Made by a program: the position numbers and the translations under genes | Part shown: one piece after another, positions 54,806 through 64,000 of the stretch | Layout: the number at the start of each line of letters is the position of its first letter | Numbering within the stretch: position 1 is the first letter of the stretch | Notes under the pieces: generated by a model | Databases searched by the model: none | Told to the model about the DNA's origin: nothing | Seen by the model: only the letters and a program-made list of their open reading frames with translations | Assembly: GCF_019722725.1 (NCBI RefSeq) | Contig: NZ_CP077941.1 | Location: 2,418,001-2,482,000, forward strand | DNA length: 64,000 bases | Direction of reading: 5' to 3' | Source: Vreelandella profundi | GTDB lineage: Bacteria > Pseudomonadota > Gammaproteobacteria > Pseudomonadales > Halomonadaceae

Positions 54806-56530
54806 ATGTTCCAAGTTGATCATCTCATTTTACTTGCCGCGATACTGATATTAGTCGGCATCGTGTCAAGCAAGCTATCTGCGCGTCTTGGCTTACCTGT
54901 TTTAGTACTGTTTTTAGTTATAGGAATGTTAGCGGGTGAGAGTGGTGTTGGTGGCATCGCCTTCGATAACCCCGCCGGTGCGCATGCGCTCGGCACCCTG
55001 GCACTTGCGATGATTCTATTTGATGGCGGGCTGCAAACGCCGACATCCTCAATTAAGAAAGTATGGAAACCCGCTGCGCTACTGGCGACTTTCGGGGTAT
55101 TAATCACCGCCATTATTACGGGCTTAGCGGCGGCTTACATTCTTGATTTGCCATTGTTGGAAGGCCTGCTGTTAGGTGCGATTGTCGGCTCAACGGACGC
55201 AGCGGCGGTCTTTTCCCTACTGCGCAATGCCGGCATACATATCAACAAAAAACTCAAATACACCTTAGAAATAGAAAGCGCCTCGAACGATCCGATGGCG
55301 ATTTTCCTGACCGTAGGCCTGCTAGAAATACTGGTTAACGGCATGCAGCCAGGCGTGGGCTTGCTGGAGCTTTTCGTACTCCAAATGGGGGTGGGCGCAC
55401 TCGTAGGGCTTGGGGTCGGCTGGGCGTCAGTGAAAATCATTAATCGCATACATCTTGTCGCATCGGGGCTTTATCCGGTGATGGTCGCGGCCTGCGGCTT
55501 TCTCTCATTTGGTATCTCGGCCAATGTGGGAGGCAGCGGTTTCCTAGCGATTTTTTTAACCGGCGTGGTGATAGGTAATCATAGAATTGTCTTCCAACGC
55601 AGCACCTTCTTATTTCATGACGGCTTGGCCTGGCTAAGCCAGATCATGATGTTTGTGGTGCTCGGACTCCTCATTAATCCCCTTTCGCTACTCGATGTCT
55701 GGCTTGAAGGTCTCATCATCGCCGCCGTGCTGATCCTGGTTGCGCGTCCGATTGCCGTTATTCCGATTATGCGTTTATTTGGCTTCAACGCCCGCGAAAC
55801 GACGTTAGTCGCCTGGGTCGGCTTGCGGGGCTCGGTACCGATTATCCTGGCTATTTTCCCGCTGATGTTTGGGCTCGAGGGAGCGGAATTAATCTTCAAC
55901 GTGGTGTTTTTCGTGGTGCTTATTTCAGCCACCATCCAGGGCACGACGCTTCCGCTCGTCGCTCGTCGGCTTAAGCTCACTGAAAAGCCGCCCGCCTTAT
56001 CAGCGGCCAGTATTGAAATCACGGCAATTGAAGAAGTCGATGCTGATATCGTTGAGTACACGCTGAGCGAGCACCCGAGGGCGGCAGGAAGGCGGCTTTC
56101 ACAAATGGCCTTGCCGGATACCACCGTGGTCGCCATGATTACCCGTGGTAAAGATGTCATTCCACCGCGTGGCTCAACGACGTTAATGGCCGGTGATCAT
56201 CTGTTTGTGGTGCTTCGTCCTGAAACGCGCCCGTTTATTGACTGCGTGTTCTCTGATGCCGTGGATGACATCAGCAACGAATTACCTGATCAGGAGTTGA
56301 AGCTTAAGGGGAGCACTAAGATAGATGATTTACACCACTCCTATGGCCTGTTGATCCAAGAAGAGGATCAGCATATGACGCTGGATTCGCTGCTACGCAA
56401 CGCCCTAGCCGGCCAGCCAAATGCTGGCGACTCGATGCAGATTGAAGGGCTGACGTTGGCGGTACTAGAAACGCTCGGTGGCCGCATCACTACGGTAGGC
56501 TTAACGGTACAGGAAAAGCCTAATCAGTAA
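54806..56530 (+). CDS. CPA1-family K+/H+ antiporter with TrkA-C domain (NhaP2/CvrA-like)
   Basis: 574 residues. Twelve to thirteen membrane segments occupy residues 1-390 with the transport-site pair in ESASNDPMAIFLTVG. A TrkA-C (RCK-C) domain covers about 400-475 (EVDADIVEYTLSEHPRAAG...MAGDHLFVVLRPE), followed by a CorC/HlyC-like end. Domain order matches NhaP2/CvrA, which exports K+ and helps growth at low osmolarity or high K+. It differs from the first antiporter (12571-14739), which has no TrkA-C domain. Confidence 0.92.
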   Translation: MFQVDHLILLAAILILVGIVSSKLSARLGLPVLVLFLVIGMLAGESGVGGIAFDNPAGAHALGTLALAMILFDGGLQTPTSSIKKVWKPAALLATFGVLITAIITGLAAAYILDLPLLEGLLLGAIVGSTDAAAVFSLLRNAGIHINKKLKYTLEIESASNDPMAIFLTVGLLEILVNGMQPGVGLLELFVLQMGVGALVGLGVGWASVKIINRIHLVASGLYPVMVAACGFLSFGISANVGGSGFLAIFLTGVVIGNHRIVFQRSTFLFHDGLAWLSQIMMFVVLGLLINPLSLLDVWLEGLIIAAVLILVARPIAVIPIMRLFGFNARETTLVAWVGLRGSVPIILAIFPLMFGLEGAELIFNVVFFVVLISATIQGTTLPLVARRLKLTEKPPALSAASIEITAIEEVDADIVEYTLSEHPRAAGRRLSQMALPDTTVVAMITRGKDVIPPRGSTTLMAGDHLFVVLRPETRPFIDCVFSDAVDDISNELPDQELKLKGSTKIDDLHHSYGLLIQEEDQHMTLDSLLRNALAGQPNAGDSMQIEGLTLAVLETLGGRITTVGLTVQEKPNQ

Positions 56531-56555
56531 GAGAAGCCATCCACCACATTAACGC

Positions 56556-57263
56556 CTAGGCCGTTTCGTAAGCGGCCTTTAGGCGATAAAACTCTTCTAC
56601 AATCGCGGCCATTTCGTCTGCGTCGTAACTGCAAAGCCCGCTAACCACGAGCTTTTTAGAACCGACCCCGACTGCCTCACCGGCAGACTCAATGGAAAAC
56701 TCCAACAGCGCATCCGCGCGTTTCCCCTGAACACTCAGCGACGATTGATTTAACGTTAAACCCGGTGAAAAACCATCTAAGCGCTTGAGTGAAAAGCCCA
56801 TGCTGTCGTAGATTACCAGTGGGCGCTTAGGGTTGAACATTACCCCATGCTGCTCCATCAGTGGTTTTAAATAGTGCGGGAAGTTTTTGCCCGAAAACGC
56901 TACATAGCAGCGCGCAAAGGCTTCCACTGCGGCTACGTCGTGGGTAATCTCACCACTGCGCAGCACCTGTAAGTAGCATTTCCCGCTCTCATCGCAGACA
57001 TGAATTGAGCCGTTATCCGCTTCGCAAAATTTAAGCGGTGTCTCCGCCGCCACCATGTTGGTGAAGCGAAACTCCATCTCCCGCGACAAGCCGAATTTTG
57101 TCAGTACCAGTACAAATAGCAGGTCGCCAGGAACGCAAAAACGGCGTGCCCCCGGATTATGGATAGGGTTGTAATCGCCAGCCACGCCTTTAGCGAAACG
57201 GCTGGCCTGCTCTGCAGAGATCACGACATACTCTCCGCGCTGCGCGTAAAAATCCTTAAACAT
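56556..57263 (-). CDS. DUF3581 family protein
   Basis: 235 residues. N-terminal AEQASRFAKGVAGDYNPIHN resembles the hydratase-like hot-dog signature (DxNPIH), and the second half repeats a weaker hot-dog-like pattern (ALLEFSIESAGEAVGVGSKKLVVSG). This agrees with the DUF3581 family of gammaproteobacteria, which has no known function. No catalytic residues can be named beyond the Asp/His motif. Confidence 0.82.
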   Translation of the reverse strand: MFKDFYAQRGEYVVISAEQASRFAKGVAGDYNPIHNPGARRFCVPGDLLFVLVLTKFGLSREMEFRFTNMVAAETPLKFCEADNGSIHVCDESGKCYLQVLRSGEITHDVAAVEAFARCYVAFSGKNFPHYLKPLMEQHGVMFNPKRPLVIYDSMGFSLKRLDGFSPGLTLNQSSLSVQGKRADALLEFSIESAGEAVGVGSKKLVVSGLCSYDADEMAAIVEEFYRLKAAYETA

Positions 57264-57372
57264 GGCGTTTGCTGCCTGCCTAGCGTTGAAATCGAAAACC
57301 CATCAGTGCCCAACGTCGCGCATAATGCCATAAAATACGGCTCAACAGGAGTTATCTGCTAGGGAAGCCACT

Positions 57373-60318
57373 ATGTCAGATGCCAGCAAGCGTAAAAATC
57401 GCCTTCCCCGCCTGCTATTAAGGGTGTTGATTGGCTTACTGTTTATCGTCGCTATCTGGGTGGCGGGCAGCTATTGGCTGCTCAACAGCCAGTGGCTGCC
57501 CGAGCGCATTTCTCAATTTGACGGCATTGAGATACGTTGGGAACAGGGCGCCAGCCGCCACCCCGGGCGCTGGGAAGTAGAGGGGCTGTATTTAGCACGC
57601 GAAGATGCGGCGCTGCCCATCAGCATTGAGGCCGAACGGGCGACGCTTTCGCTCTCTCTATTGGCCTTATTACGCGGAGAGCTGCATATCGAAGCGCTGG
57701 ATGCCGAAGGCATTCGCCGCCTCACGGTGGGTGATATCGCCCTGGAGGCGCAGGGCCAGCTGCACGTGGCGGATACCACGTTAACGCGCGACACCTTAGC
57801 GATCCCCGACTTTTCACTGGCCATTACTGACGGCCGCTTAGTTCGTTTAAGTGATCAAGCTACGCTAGTACGCGATATCAATCTTAACGCGGAGGCAACG
57901 CTCACCAGCGTGACACCCGTGGCCGCTGCAACGGGCGAACTTAATCCCGATCTATTGGCAGCGCTTTCTGCACAGATTCAGATTGAGGCGCAGGCAGATG
58001 CCTGGGATGTTTTCATGCCTTATCTTGATGCCCTGCCCTGGCTTACTCTTGAGGGGCGCGGGGATTTAGCCGGCACGCTTGATCTAACGGCTGGCGAGTT
58101 ACAGCACGGCAGTGTTTTAACCTTGGACTCGCCAACGCTGCGTTTAGCGGTCGATGAACAGCGCCTACGCACATCCAGTGGCTCACCGCGCTGGCTCATT
58201 GCAGACAACCCTCCCCCGCGCCACACGGCCACTGGCAACGGCCAAGTCCGCTTGGCGGTCGAGAATGATCAGCTGCATTTTTCGACCCAACTGGCTAACG
58301 TAACGCTTGCTGATACTCACCCCTATGCTGAACATGCTGAACTACGCCTTGCCACACAGATATCCAATCAGCGGCTGGACCGGCTTGACCTTCCCACCGA
58401 TGTCACACTTGCCTTACAGGGCAGCGTGATTCGCCTGGACATGTTTGATCGCTATTTAGCGGCGACCCTTGACGGCAAAGGCATACGGCTTTCCGGCAAT
58501 GGGCAAATAGAGGCGAGCGCCACGCTCGTTGATGCGCGCCCTCAGCATGCGGCGCTGACCATTCAGGCACCGCTACTTGCTGCCGAGGCCCTGGATTTCA
58601 AAACACAGGGTAGCGGCTCGCTAAACGCACGACTCACGCCTGACGAATACGTTGACGCCCGCTTATCGTTCGCTAATGCAACCTTAACGCATCATCAGCA
58701 AACATTGCTTGCCGATGCCGACATCACGTTAACGGCAAACAGCCCGCTAGATACACAAAGAGCGCGCCAAGAAGCCACGGCAACGCTCAGTTGGCAAGCG
58801 GCGCAGCTACCCGACATTAGCGTACTGCAAACGTACCTGGGGGCGGTATTACCTGAGCCTGCCCCGCTTCAACTGCTGAGCGGCCAAGCCACCAGCCACG
58901 GCCAGTTTCAGTTAACGTCTGAGCAGGCGACTGGGCAAGTGCATCTCTCCGGCGAAGGAATGACCACCCGTTGGCAGCACGGTGAAAACGCCGGCACGCT
59001 AACCAGTGATATGCAGCTTTTTCTGCCTATTCGACAAGCGGCGCTAGATAGCTCCGCGTTGAATATCAGCGGCACTCGGCTGAGCTGGCAAGTGGCCAGC
59101 CTAGAGCAGCCTGACGAGCAACTAGAAAGTATTTTGATTCTCACCGACGGTCGATTTCAACGTCGCGAAAACGTGCCTAGCGGGCAGTTTTCCCTTGAAG
59201 GTAGCGTGCAGCAGCTGGGCTTTTTAAATACTTTTTTACCCGATGCTCATGGCCTATCGCTGGCAGGCAGCGGTCAGCTTTTTGCGCAAGGAGCCTTTCG
59301 CGATAACCAACTCCTAGCACCTACCCGGCTACGCGTGAATGCTAATCAGCTTGAGGTCGCCTTTCTCGACTACTTGGCTACCGGGCGCGGTGAACTCACC
59401 GCTCAGCTGGATAGCGCTGAGCAGGCCCAGCTATCGCTGGGTATCCCCCAATTTGCGCTGATGCGCCAAAACGACGACCGCCCTCACCTTGAAGGCCGCC
59501 ACTTTGCGCTTACCGCCCAAACCGATCGTTTTAGCGAGGTGCTTCAGTCGCCGCTGCCGGAGCACTTCGTCACCCGCATCGCTATGCCGATTATCGATGT
59601 GCCAGACTTTACTCGCTACAACCGCTATCTGCCCGACGATGCCGGGATTCGCTTGCTAGGCGGGCAAGCGAATCTTGCCAGCGAATGGCGGCTTGATGGG
59701 CTAGAGGCCCAGGGAGAGATCACGCTTCGTGCCTTTGGTGCTGACATGGAGCTACTTGATCAGCGCTTACGTGGCGATATTGAATTTTATTTAAACCTGA
59801 CAGAAGGCGATTTAGATGCGCGACGCTTCACCGCCAACGACTCATTTCTACGCTTAGAAAACGTGTTTCGGCTAAGTGAGCAAGGTGCACAGGATGCCGG
59901 CTGGTGGATACAACTCAGTATGGATCAAGCGCAGCTTGAATGGGATGACCCTATTCGCCTAACGAGCCAGCTTCGTTTAGGAATGCGCGATACGGGCTTG
60001 CTGGCACGGCTGTTTTTAGCCCGTGCCCGTGAAAGTGACTGGCTAGGCAGATTGTTAAACGTGCACGATATTAACGGCACGGCTCGACTGCAGGTCGGCG
60101 ACCAACGTATTCGGCTGCAAGATCTTACGCTTACCGGCGGGCCGCTACTGCTGCTCTCCGACGTTACTCTGCAAGACAAAAGCGCTAACGGAGCACTTTA
60201 TGCCCGCATTGGTGCCTTAGGCATTGGCGTAGAGCTAATCGACAGCGAACCTACCCTACGGGTGATACAGCCGCGCCGATGGTTTGATCATTGGCAAAAA
60301 ACTAACCACCCAGAATGA
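57373..60318 (+). CDS. AsmA-like large envelope protein
   Basis: 981 residues. One N-terminal membrane anchor (LLLRVLIGLLFIVAIWVAGSYWLL, about 15-38), followed by a long beta-rich periplasmic part with repeated short strand patterns, similar to AsmA/TamB/YdbH-type proteins that bridge inner and outer membranes for phospholipid transport. The C-terminal GTARLQVGDQRIRLQDLTLTGGP is an AsmA-C-like element. The exact family (YdbH versus AsmA) is uncertain. It converges on the YadS-like gene with five bases between stops. Confidence 0.75.
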   Translation: MSDASKRKNRLPRLLLRVLIGLLFIVAIWVAGSYWLLNSQWLPERISQFDGIEIRWEQGASRHPGRWEVEGLYLAREDAALPISIEAERATLSLSLLALLRGELHIEALDAEGIRRLTVGDIALEAQGQLHVADTTLTRDTLAIPDFSLAITDGRLVRLSDQATLVRDINLNAEATLTSVTPVAAATGELNPDLLAALSAQIQIEAQADAWDVFMPYLDALPWLTLEGRGDLAGTLDLTAGELQHGSVLTLDSPTLRLAVDEQRLRTSSGSPRWLIADNPPPRHTATGNGQVRLAVENDQLHFSTQLANVTLADTHPYAEHAELRLATQISNQRLDRLDLPTDVTLALQGSVIRLDMFDRYLAATLDGKGIRLSGNGQIEASATLVDARPQHAALTIQAPLLAAEALDFKTQGSGSLNARLTPDEYVDARLSFANATLTHHQQTLLADADITLTANSPLDTQRARQEATATLSWQAAQLPDISVLQTYLGAVLPEPAPLQLLSGQATSHGQFQLTSEQATGQVHLSGEGMTTRWQHGENAGTLTSDMQLFLPIRQAALDSSALNISGTRLSWQVASLEQPDEQLESILILTDGRFQRRENVPSGQFSLEGSVQQLGFLNTFLPDAHGLSLAGSGQLFAQGAFRDNQLLAPTRLRVNANQLEVAFLDYLATGRGELTAQLDSAEQAQLSLGIPQFALMRQNDDRPHLEGRHFALTAQTDRFSEVLQSPLPEHFVTRIAMPIIDVPDFTRYNRYLPDDAGIRLLGGQANLASEWRLDGLEAQGEITLRAFGADMELLDQRLRGDIEFYLNLTEGDLDARRFTANDSFLRLENVFRLSEQGAQDAGWWIQLSMDQAQLEWDDPIRLTSQLRLGMRDTGLLARLFLARARESDWLGRLLNVHDINGTARLQVGDQRIRLQDLTLTGGPLLLLSDVTLQDKSANGALYARIGALGIGVELIDSEPTLRVIQPRRWFDHWQKTNHPE

Positions 60319-60323
60319 TAGTG

Positions 60324-61040
60324 TTAGCGCTTTTTTCGCTCTCGACGAATCATTCTGACCCGCTCCTTGGCTTTTTGCGGGCTAGACAGCGGCACTGCGC
60401 TCTCATCATGGGTTTTCGGCGGCACAGTGACCCAGGCAAACACCGGCAGCGCTAAATGCCAGTGAATTGCCGCTAAGCGCAGCCCTAGCGTTACGCTTAA
60501 TGAGGCGCCAATGGTGATCGTCAGCGGTACGCCCAAGGCGTCTAGCACCACGTAAACAATCCCACCGGCCATTGCAGCGGTGGCGTAGATCTCTTCGCGC
60601 AGCACCATGGGAACTCGCTGGGCCAACACATCACGGATCATACCCCCCGCTACGCCGGTCATCATGCCCATCAATACGGCCACAGTGCCGGAGCTACCGA
60701 GTAACAGCGCCTTATGCGTGCCAATCACCGTAAATAACGCCAGTCCAAATGCATCAGCCACCGGTAAAAAGCCACGAGAAAGGCGATGGATATAGTGAAA
60801 CCCCACCAAGGACACGCACACCGTGGCTAAAATCACCCATAGATACGTCGGGTCCGTCACCCAAAATACCGGTCGTACGCCCAGGACTAAATCACGAATG
60901 GTACCGCCACCAATCCCGGTTACCGCTGCCAGTACCAGCATCCCCATCGGGTCCATTTTTGACCGGCATGCCAAAATAACGCCTGAAAGCGCAAACACAA
61001 TAACGCCCGCCATATCCAGCCAGTAGATCACCCCCGACAC
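60324..61040 (-). CDS. TRIC/YadS (UPF0126) family channel
   Basis: About 238 residues; the GTG at 61040 has AAGGAGAGGGG just upstream and starts right before the first hydrophobic segment. Seven membrane segments in two repeats, each with the GGTIRDL/GGMIRDV signature (VTGIGGGTIRDLVLG and MTGVAGGMIRDVLAQR). Prokaryotic TRIC-like proteins form trimeric cation (K+) channels. A basic tail (KAKERVRMIRRERKKR) follows. Confidence 0.9.
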   Translation of the reverse strand: MSGVIYWLDMAGVIVFALSGVILACRSKMDPMGMLVLAAVTGIGGGTIRDLVLGVRPVFWVTDPTYLWVILATVCVSLVGFHYIHRLSRGFLPVADAFGLALFTVIGTHKALLLGSSGTVAVLMGMMTGVAGGMIRDVLAQRVPMVLREEIYATAAMAGGIVYVVLDALGVPLTITIGASLSVTLGLRLAAIHWHLALPVFAWVTVPPKTHDESAVPLSSPQKAKERVRMIRRERKKR

Positions 61041-61144
61041 GCCCCTCTCCTTTTGTTCGCCTGCGATTAAGGCAGGCAGAATAACACCTCTGCCACAGCT
61101 CATGAGGCCAACGTTGTTTACTTTTTAAGCATCAAACGCCGATT

Positions 61145-61182
61145 TTGTAAGAGATTGCCTACACGGCTTGTAAGACATTGCC
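61145..61182. repeat. 15-bp direct repeat upstream of vgrG
   Basis: TTGTAAGAGATTGCC (61145-61159) and TTGTAAGACATTGCC (61168-61182) differ at one base and have a 23-bp period, about 100 bases before vgrG. The spacing is close to two helical turns, so it may bind a regulator of the T6SS genes. The rest of the 241-base intergenic region shows no other clear element. Confidence 0.5.
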
Positions 61183-61281
61183 GCTAGATAGCGCACAAGG
61201 GTTGCTGTGAGGGGTCAGGTCGTTATCCTGATCGTTTCTCATTTGTTTAGATTACTCTTGTCAATTATCCCTGGAGGGGGC

Positions 61282-63408
61282 ATGACGCTTAGCACCGGTT
61301 TGCAATTCACGGTGACGCTTCCCGGCGTTAATGATATCGCGGTGATCAACTTCACCCACCGCGAGATACTCTCCCAGCCCTTTGAACTGGCGATTAATCT
61401 GGCAAGCCGCGATGGCAGCCTAGACGCCGCTGACCTGCTTGATCGCGACGCCACCCTGACGATTTGGCAGGACGGCAAGGCCTTGCGCCGAGTGCACGGC
61501 ATTGTCAGCGAGTTTGGCCGTGGCGACCGGGGCCACCGCCGCACCTTCTACTCGCTAGTACTGCGCCCAGCCCTCTGGCGGCTTTCGCTACGCCAGAACT
61601 CGCGGATTTTCCAGAAGACCGACCCGCTCACCATCATCAATACCCTATGCGATGAGCGTGGTATCACCGATGTGGCTTTTGCCGTCAATCGCACTCTTCC
61701 TGAGCGCGAGTACTGCGTTCAATACCGCGAGACAGACCTAGCTTTTATTGAGCGCCTCGCCGCCGAAGAAGGCCTGTTTTACTTTCATGAATTTGCTGAA
61801 CGAGGTGAAGGCAGCGATGGCGGCTCCCACCGGCTGATCTTTGCCGACGATCCGCAAGTGCTAACGAGCCTAGGCGAACGCACTTATCACAGCCGGGCGG
61901 GGGGCACGGCTCCCAGCCGCCATGTACGCAAGCTGAGTCAAAAGGCCCGCGTCGCTGCGGCCTCCGCCACGCTGAAAGACTACAGCTTCAAGAACCCGGC
62001 CTACGCCCAGTTACACGAACACTTAGGCCGTGATGTGGAAGCCCACGGGCAGCAGTCTGACTACGAACATTTTGATTACCCCGGCCGCTATAAGCAGAAC
62101 GCCTCCGGCGAGCCCTTTACCCGCATTCGCCTGGAGCAGCTTCGCCGCGAAGCCATTACCGCCAGTGCCGAAAGTGATCTGCCCGAACTCGCGCCTGGCT
62201 TGCGCTTTAGCCTGACCGATCACGATACTGACAGCCTTAACCGCGATTGGCAGGCGATAAGCGTTACTCACCACGGTGAACAGCCCCAGGCGCTGGAAGA
62301 AGACGGCATGACTCAGGGTGATGCCAACGGGATGACCCGTTATTACAATCAGGTCACGCTAATTCCCGGTGATGCCCCTTGGCGGGCCATCCCTAATCCC
62401 AAGCCCCGGGTCGATGGCCTTCAGGCCGCCTTTGTGGTCGGCCCCGAGGGCGAAGAGATCCACTGCGATGAGCACGGCCGGGTCAAAGTCCAGTTCCCCT
62501 GGGATCGCTACGCCGAGCCTAATACCGCCGGGGCTAGCGGCGAAGCCGCTGGGAAAGACGCCAGCTGCTGGGTACGCGTCGCCCAAGGCTGGGCAGGCGG
62601 CGGCTACGGTAGTATCGCCATTCCCCGCATTGGGCATGAAGTGATTATCTCGTTTCTGGAAGGCGACCCGGATCAGCCCTTGGTCACCGGGCGTACCTAT
62701 CACGCGGTCAATACCGCGCCCTACCCACTGCCGGCGCACAAAACCCGCACGGTGCTGCGCACCCAGAGCCATAAAGCCGAAGGCTTTAACGAACTGCGCT
62801 TTGAAGACGAAGCAAATGAAGAACAGATTTGGCTGCATGCCCAGAAAGACCTGGAGTTGCTCACGCTCAACGACCGTATCGAAGAGATCCGCAACGACAG
62901 CTTCTTGAAGGTCAAGAACGACCGCATCAGCGAGATCGACAACGACGACCACCACACGGTGCACGGCAATCGTTTCGAGCACACCGAAGGCCAGCAGCAC
63001 TTCAACGTGCAAGGCTCCCTGCATATCAACGCCGGCCAAGCCTGGCTCAGCGAAAGCGGCCGTGAGCTACACATCAAGGCCGGCCATAAAGTCGTGCTTG
63101 AAGCGGGTGACGAACTCACCCTGAACGCCGGCGGCAGTTTTCTTAAGTTAGATGGTAGCGGCATTACGATCGTTGGCCCAAAAGTACGCGTTAATGCCGG
63201 CGGAAACCCTGGCAATGGCTCCGGGCAGGCCGTGGAAGGCCCGCTTCTGCCAGGGCATGCGGTGGCTGAGGTGCATGAAGCGATACCGCCGGTGACTCAT
63301 GAGGCGCTACTGGAAGCTTCAGCACAGGAGGCCAGCATCATCCAGCTATGCCAAAAGCAAACCGATGGCAGTTGCCCACTGGCTGACTGCCCATGCAGAG
63401 CGACTTAA
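61282..63408 (+). CDS. vgrG: Type VI secretion tip protein VgrG
   Basis: Spike protein of the type VI secretion system (TssI), 708 residues from ATG 61282 with GGAGGGGG upstream. N-terminal gp27-like domain (residues 1-370), gp5 OB-fold (about 390-480; DEHGRVKVQFPWDRYAEPN, WVRVAQGWAGGGYGSIAIPRIGHEVIISFLEGDPDQP) and a beta-helix needle of repeats (EIRNDSFLKVKNDRISEIDNDD). The C-terminal extension ends in a Cys-rich segment (CQKQTDGSCPLADCPC) with no obvious effector domain, so cargo is probably carried through the adaptor encoded next. Confidence 0.94.
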   Translation: MTLSTGLQFTVTLPGVNDIAVINFTHREILSQPFELAINLASRDGSLDAADLLDRDATLTIWQDGKALRRVHGIVSEFGRGDRGHRRTFYSLVLRPALWRLSLRQNSRIFQKTDPLTIINTLCDERGITDVAFAVNRTLPEREYCVQYRETDLAFIERLAAEEGLFYFHEFAERGEGSDGGSHRLIFADDPQVLTSLGERTYHSRAGGTAPSRHVRKLSQKARVAAASATLKDYSFKNPAYAQLHEHLGRDVEAHGQQSDYEHFDYPGRYKQNASGEPFTRIRLEQLRREAITASAESDLPELAPGLRFSLTDHDTDSLNRDWQAISVTHHGEQPQALEEDGMTQGDANGMTRYYNQVTLIPGDAPWRAIPNPKPRVDGLQAAFVVGPEGEEIHCDEHGRVKVQFPWDRYAEPNTAGASGEAAGKDASCWVRVAQGWAGGGYGSIAIPRIGHEVIISFLEGDPDQPLVTGRTYHAVNTAPYPLPAHKTRTVLRTQSHKAEGFNELRFEDEANEEQIWLHAQKDLELLTLNDRIEEIRNDSFLKVKNDRISEIDNDDHHTVHGNRFEHTEGQQHFNVQGSLHINAGQAWLSESGRELHIKAGHKVVLEAGDELTLNAGGSFLKLDGSGITIVGPKVRVNAGGNPGNGSGQAVEGPLLPGHAVAEVHEAIPPVTHEALLEASAQEASIIQLCQKQTDGSCPLADCPCRAT

Positions 63409-64000
63409 TGCGTTACGTAGCAAAGCTACCGGAGCAAAGAGAGCGGCGTTACTGGTTGGTCGATACCGCCAGCCTTCCCGAGGGGGAAGTGTTACGCCGT
63501 TTTTATGCCACAACAAACCAACCAATGTTTCGCTGGCTATACGACGGCACGCCCTATCAGGCAGTACGAGACAGCGGCCCGGCACTCCTAGACATCACAC
63601 AAGACGACAGCGTTTGGCAGCAATATGCCGCTAAATGGATGCAACATGCCGCCTCGATAGTTATCGACACGCCGGCTTCTCTGAATGACCTGCAACAGCG
63701 CCTCGCCGCCTGCCTTACCATTGACACGCCTGGGAACGGGATGGGCTTGCTGCGCTTTCACGAGCCGGCAGTCTTGCACCTCTTATTGGGGGAAAAAAAA
63801 CTCGACCAGACAGACCGTCTTGCCCTGATGGATAAAGACACCTGCTGGTCGTGGCCGCTTTGCCGGAGTGCTGACGGTATTGTTTATGAACGCCATTTCT
63901 CGACTGGCGGCAATAGTATACCGAGTGGCAAGGCACTACGGCTGGACGAGGAGACTCAGCACCGCCTGCAAGGCTTGAGGCAGTTTTCCCGGCTAATGCC
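63393..64000 (+). CDS. DUF4123 T6SS adaptor (Tap/TEC), partial
   Basis: Reading frame open from ATG 63393 to the window end (202 codons, no stop). Sequence RYWLVDTASLPEGEVLRRFYAT and GLLRFHEPAVLHLLL are the DUF4123 signature. Such adaptors load specific effectors onto VgrG and are encoded between vgrG and the effector. It overlaps the vgrG end by 16 bases; the in-frame ATG 63408 overlapping the vgrG stop (TAATG) is an equally good start. The effector gene should lie beyond 64000. Confidence 0.85.
   Translation, partial: MQSDLMRYVAKLPEQRERRYWLVDTASLPEGEVLRRFYATTNQPMFRWLYDGTPYQAVRDSGPALLDITQDDSVWQQYAAKWMQHAASIVIDTPASLNDLQQRLAACLTIDTPGNGMGLLRFHEPAVLHLLLGEKKLDQTDRLALMDKDTCWSWPLCRSADGIVYERHFSTGGNSIPSGKALRLDEETQHRLQGLRQFSRLM

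Noticed and set aside
62359..63039. Minus-strand frames of up to 226 residues under vgrG
   Set aside because: Antisense to well-conserved VgrG domains; composition follows the opposite strand's codon bias.

Overview
The window is chromosomal DNA of a moderately halophilic gammaproteobacterium, most likely Halomonas/Vreelandella (Halomonadaceae). This rests on gene order, protein resemblance, moderately high GC, acidic protein tails (L25, Prc, Mqo) and two CPA1-type cation/proton antiporters. I see no rRNA, insertion sequence, prophage or CRISPR array.

Layout. (1) 1-12.5 kb is housekeeping. On the minus strand hemA-prfA-prmC-lrp-moeB are tightly packed, with lrp inserted between prmC and moeB. 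Diverging from them on the plus strand are a TPR lipoprotein gene, lolB, ispE, prs, rplY, pth and ychF. Between ispE and prs lies a shrunken tRNA-Gln that keeps only the acceptor stem and T arm. (2) 12.5-25.2 kb holds a CPA1 antiporter, tRNA-Met, an M18 aminopeptidase, prc, three tRNA-Asn genes, and the miaB-ybeZ-ybeY-corC-lnt group for tRNA modification, ribosome maturation and lipoprotein acylation. (3) 25.2-43.8 kb is metabolic and accessory. It has an alcohol dehydrogenase with a divergent AraC regulator, a VOC protein with a divergent LysR regulator, mqo, several small conserved proteins, a DJ-1/PfpI protein, a flavin reductase, a 2-hydroxyacid dehydrogenase, arfB, an atypical proline-racemase-family protein coupled to an MDR dehydrogenase, corA, a TPP-riboswitch-controlled SSS transporter, a peroxidase-like protein and mmsA.

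(4) 44.0-54.7 kb is the most interesting region. It encodes two circularly permuted ATP-grasp modules, two alpha-E modules, two transglutaminase-like proteins (one fused to DUF2126) and a zinc metallopeptidase. This is an amidoligase-type peptide-modification system whose substrate is not known to me. Its 360-base divergent intergenic region carries two back-to-back sigma-54 promoters around one NtrC-like site, so the whole system may be switched on by nitrogen limitation. (5) 54.8-64 kb holds a second antiporter with a TrkA-C domain, a DUF3581 protein, an AsmA-like envelope protein, a TRIC/YadS channel, and at the right edge a vgrG followed by a DUF4123 adaptor. These are the start of an orphan type VI secretion island that continues past the window.
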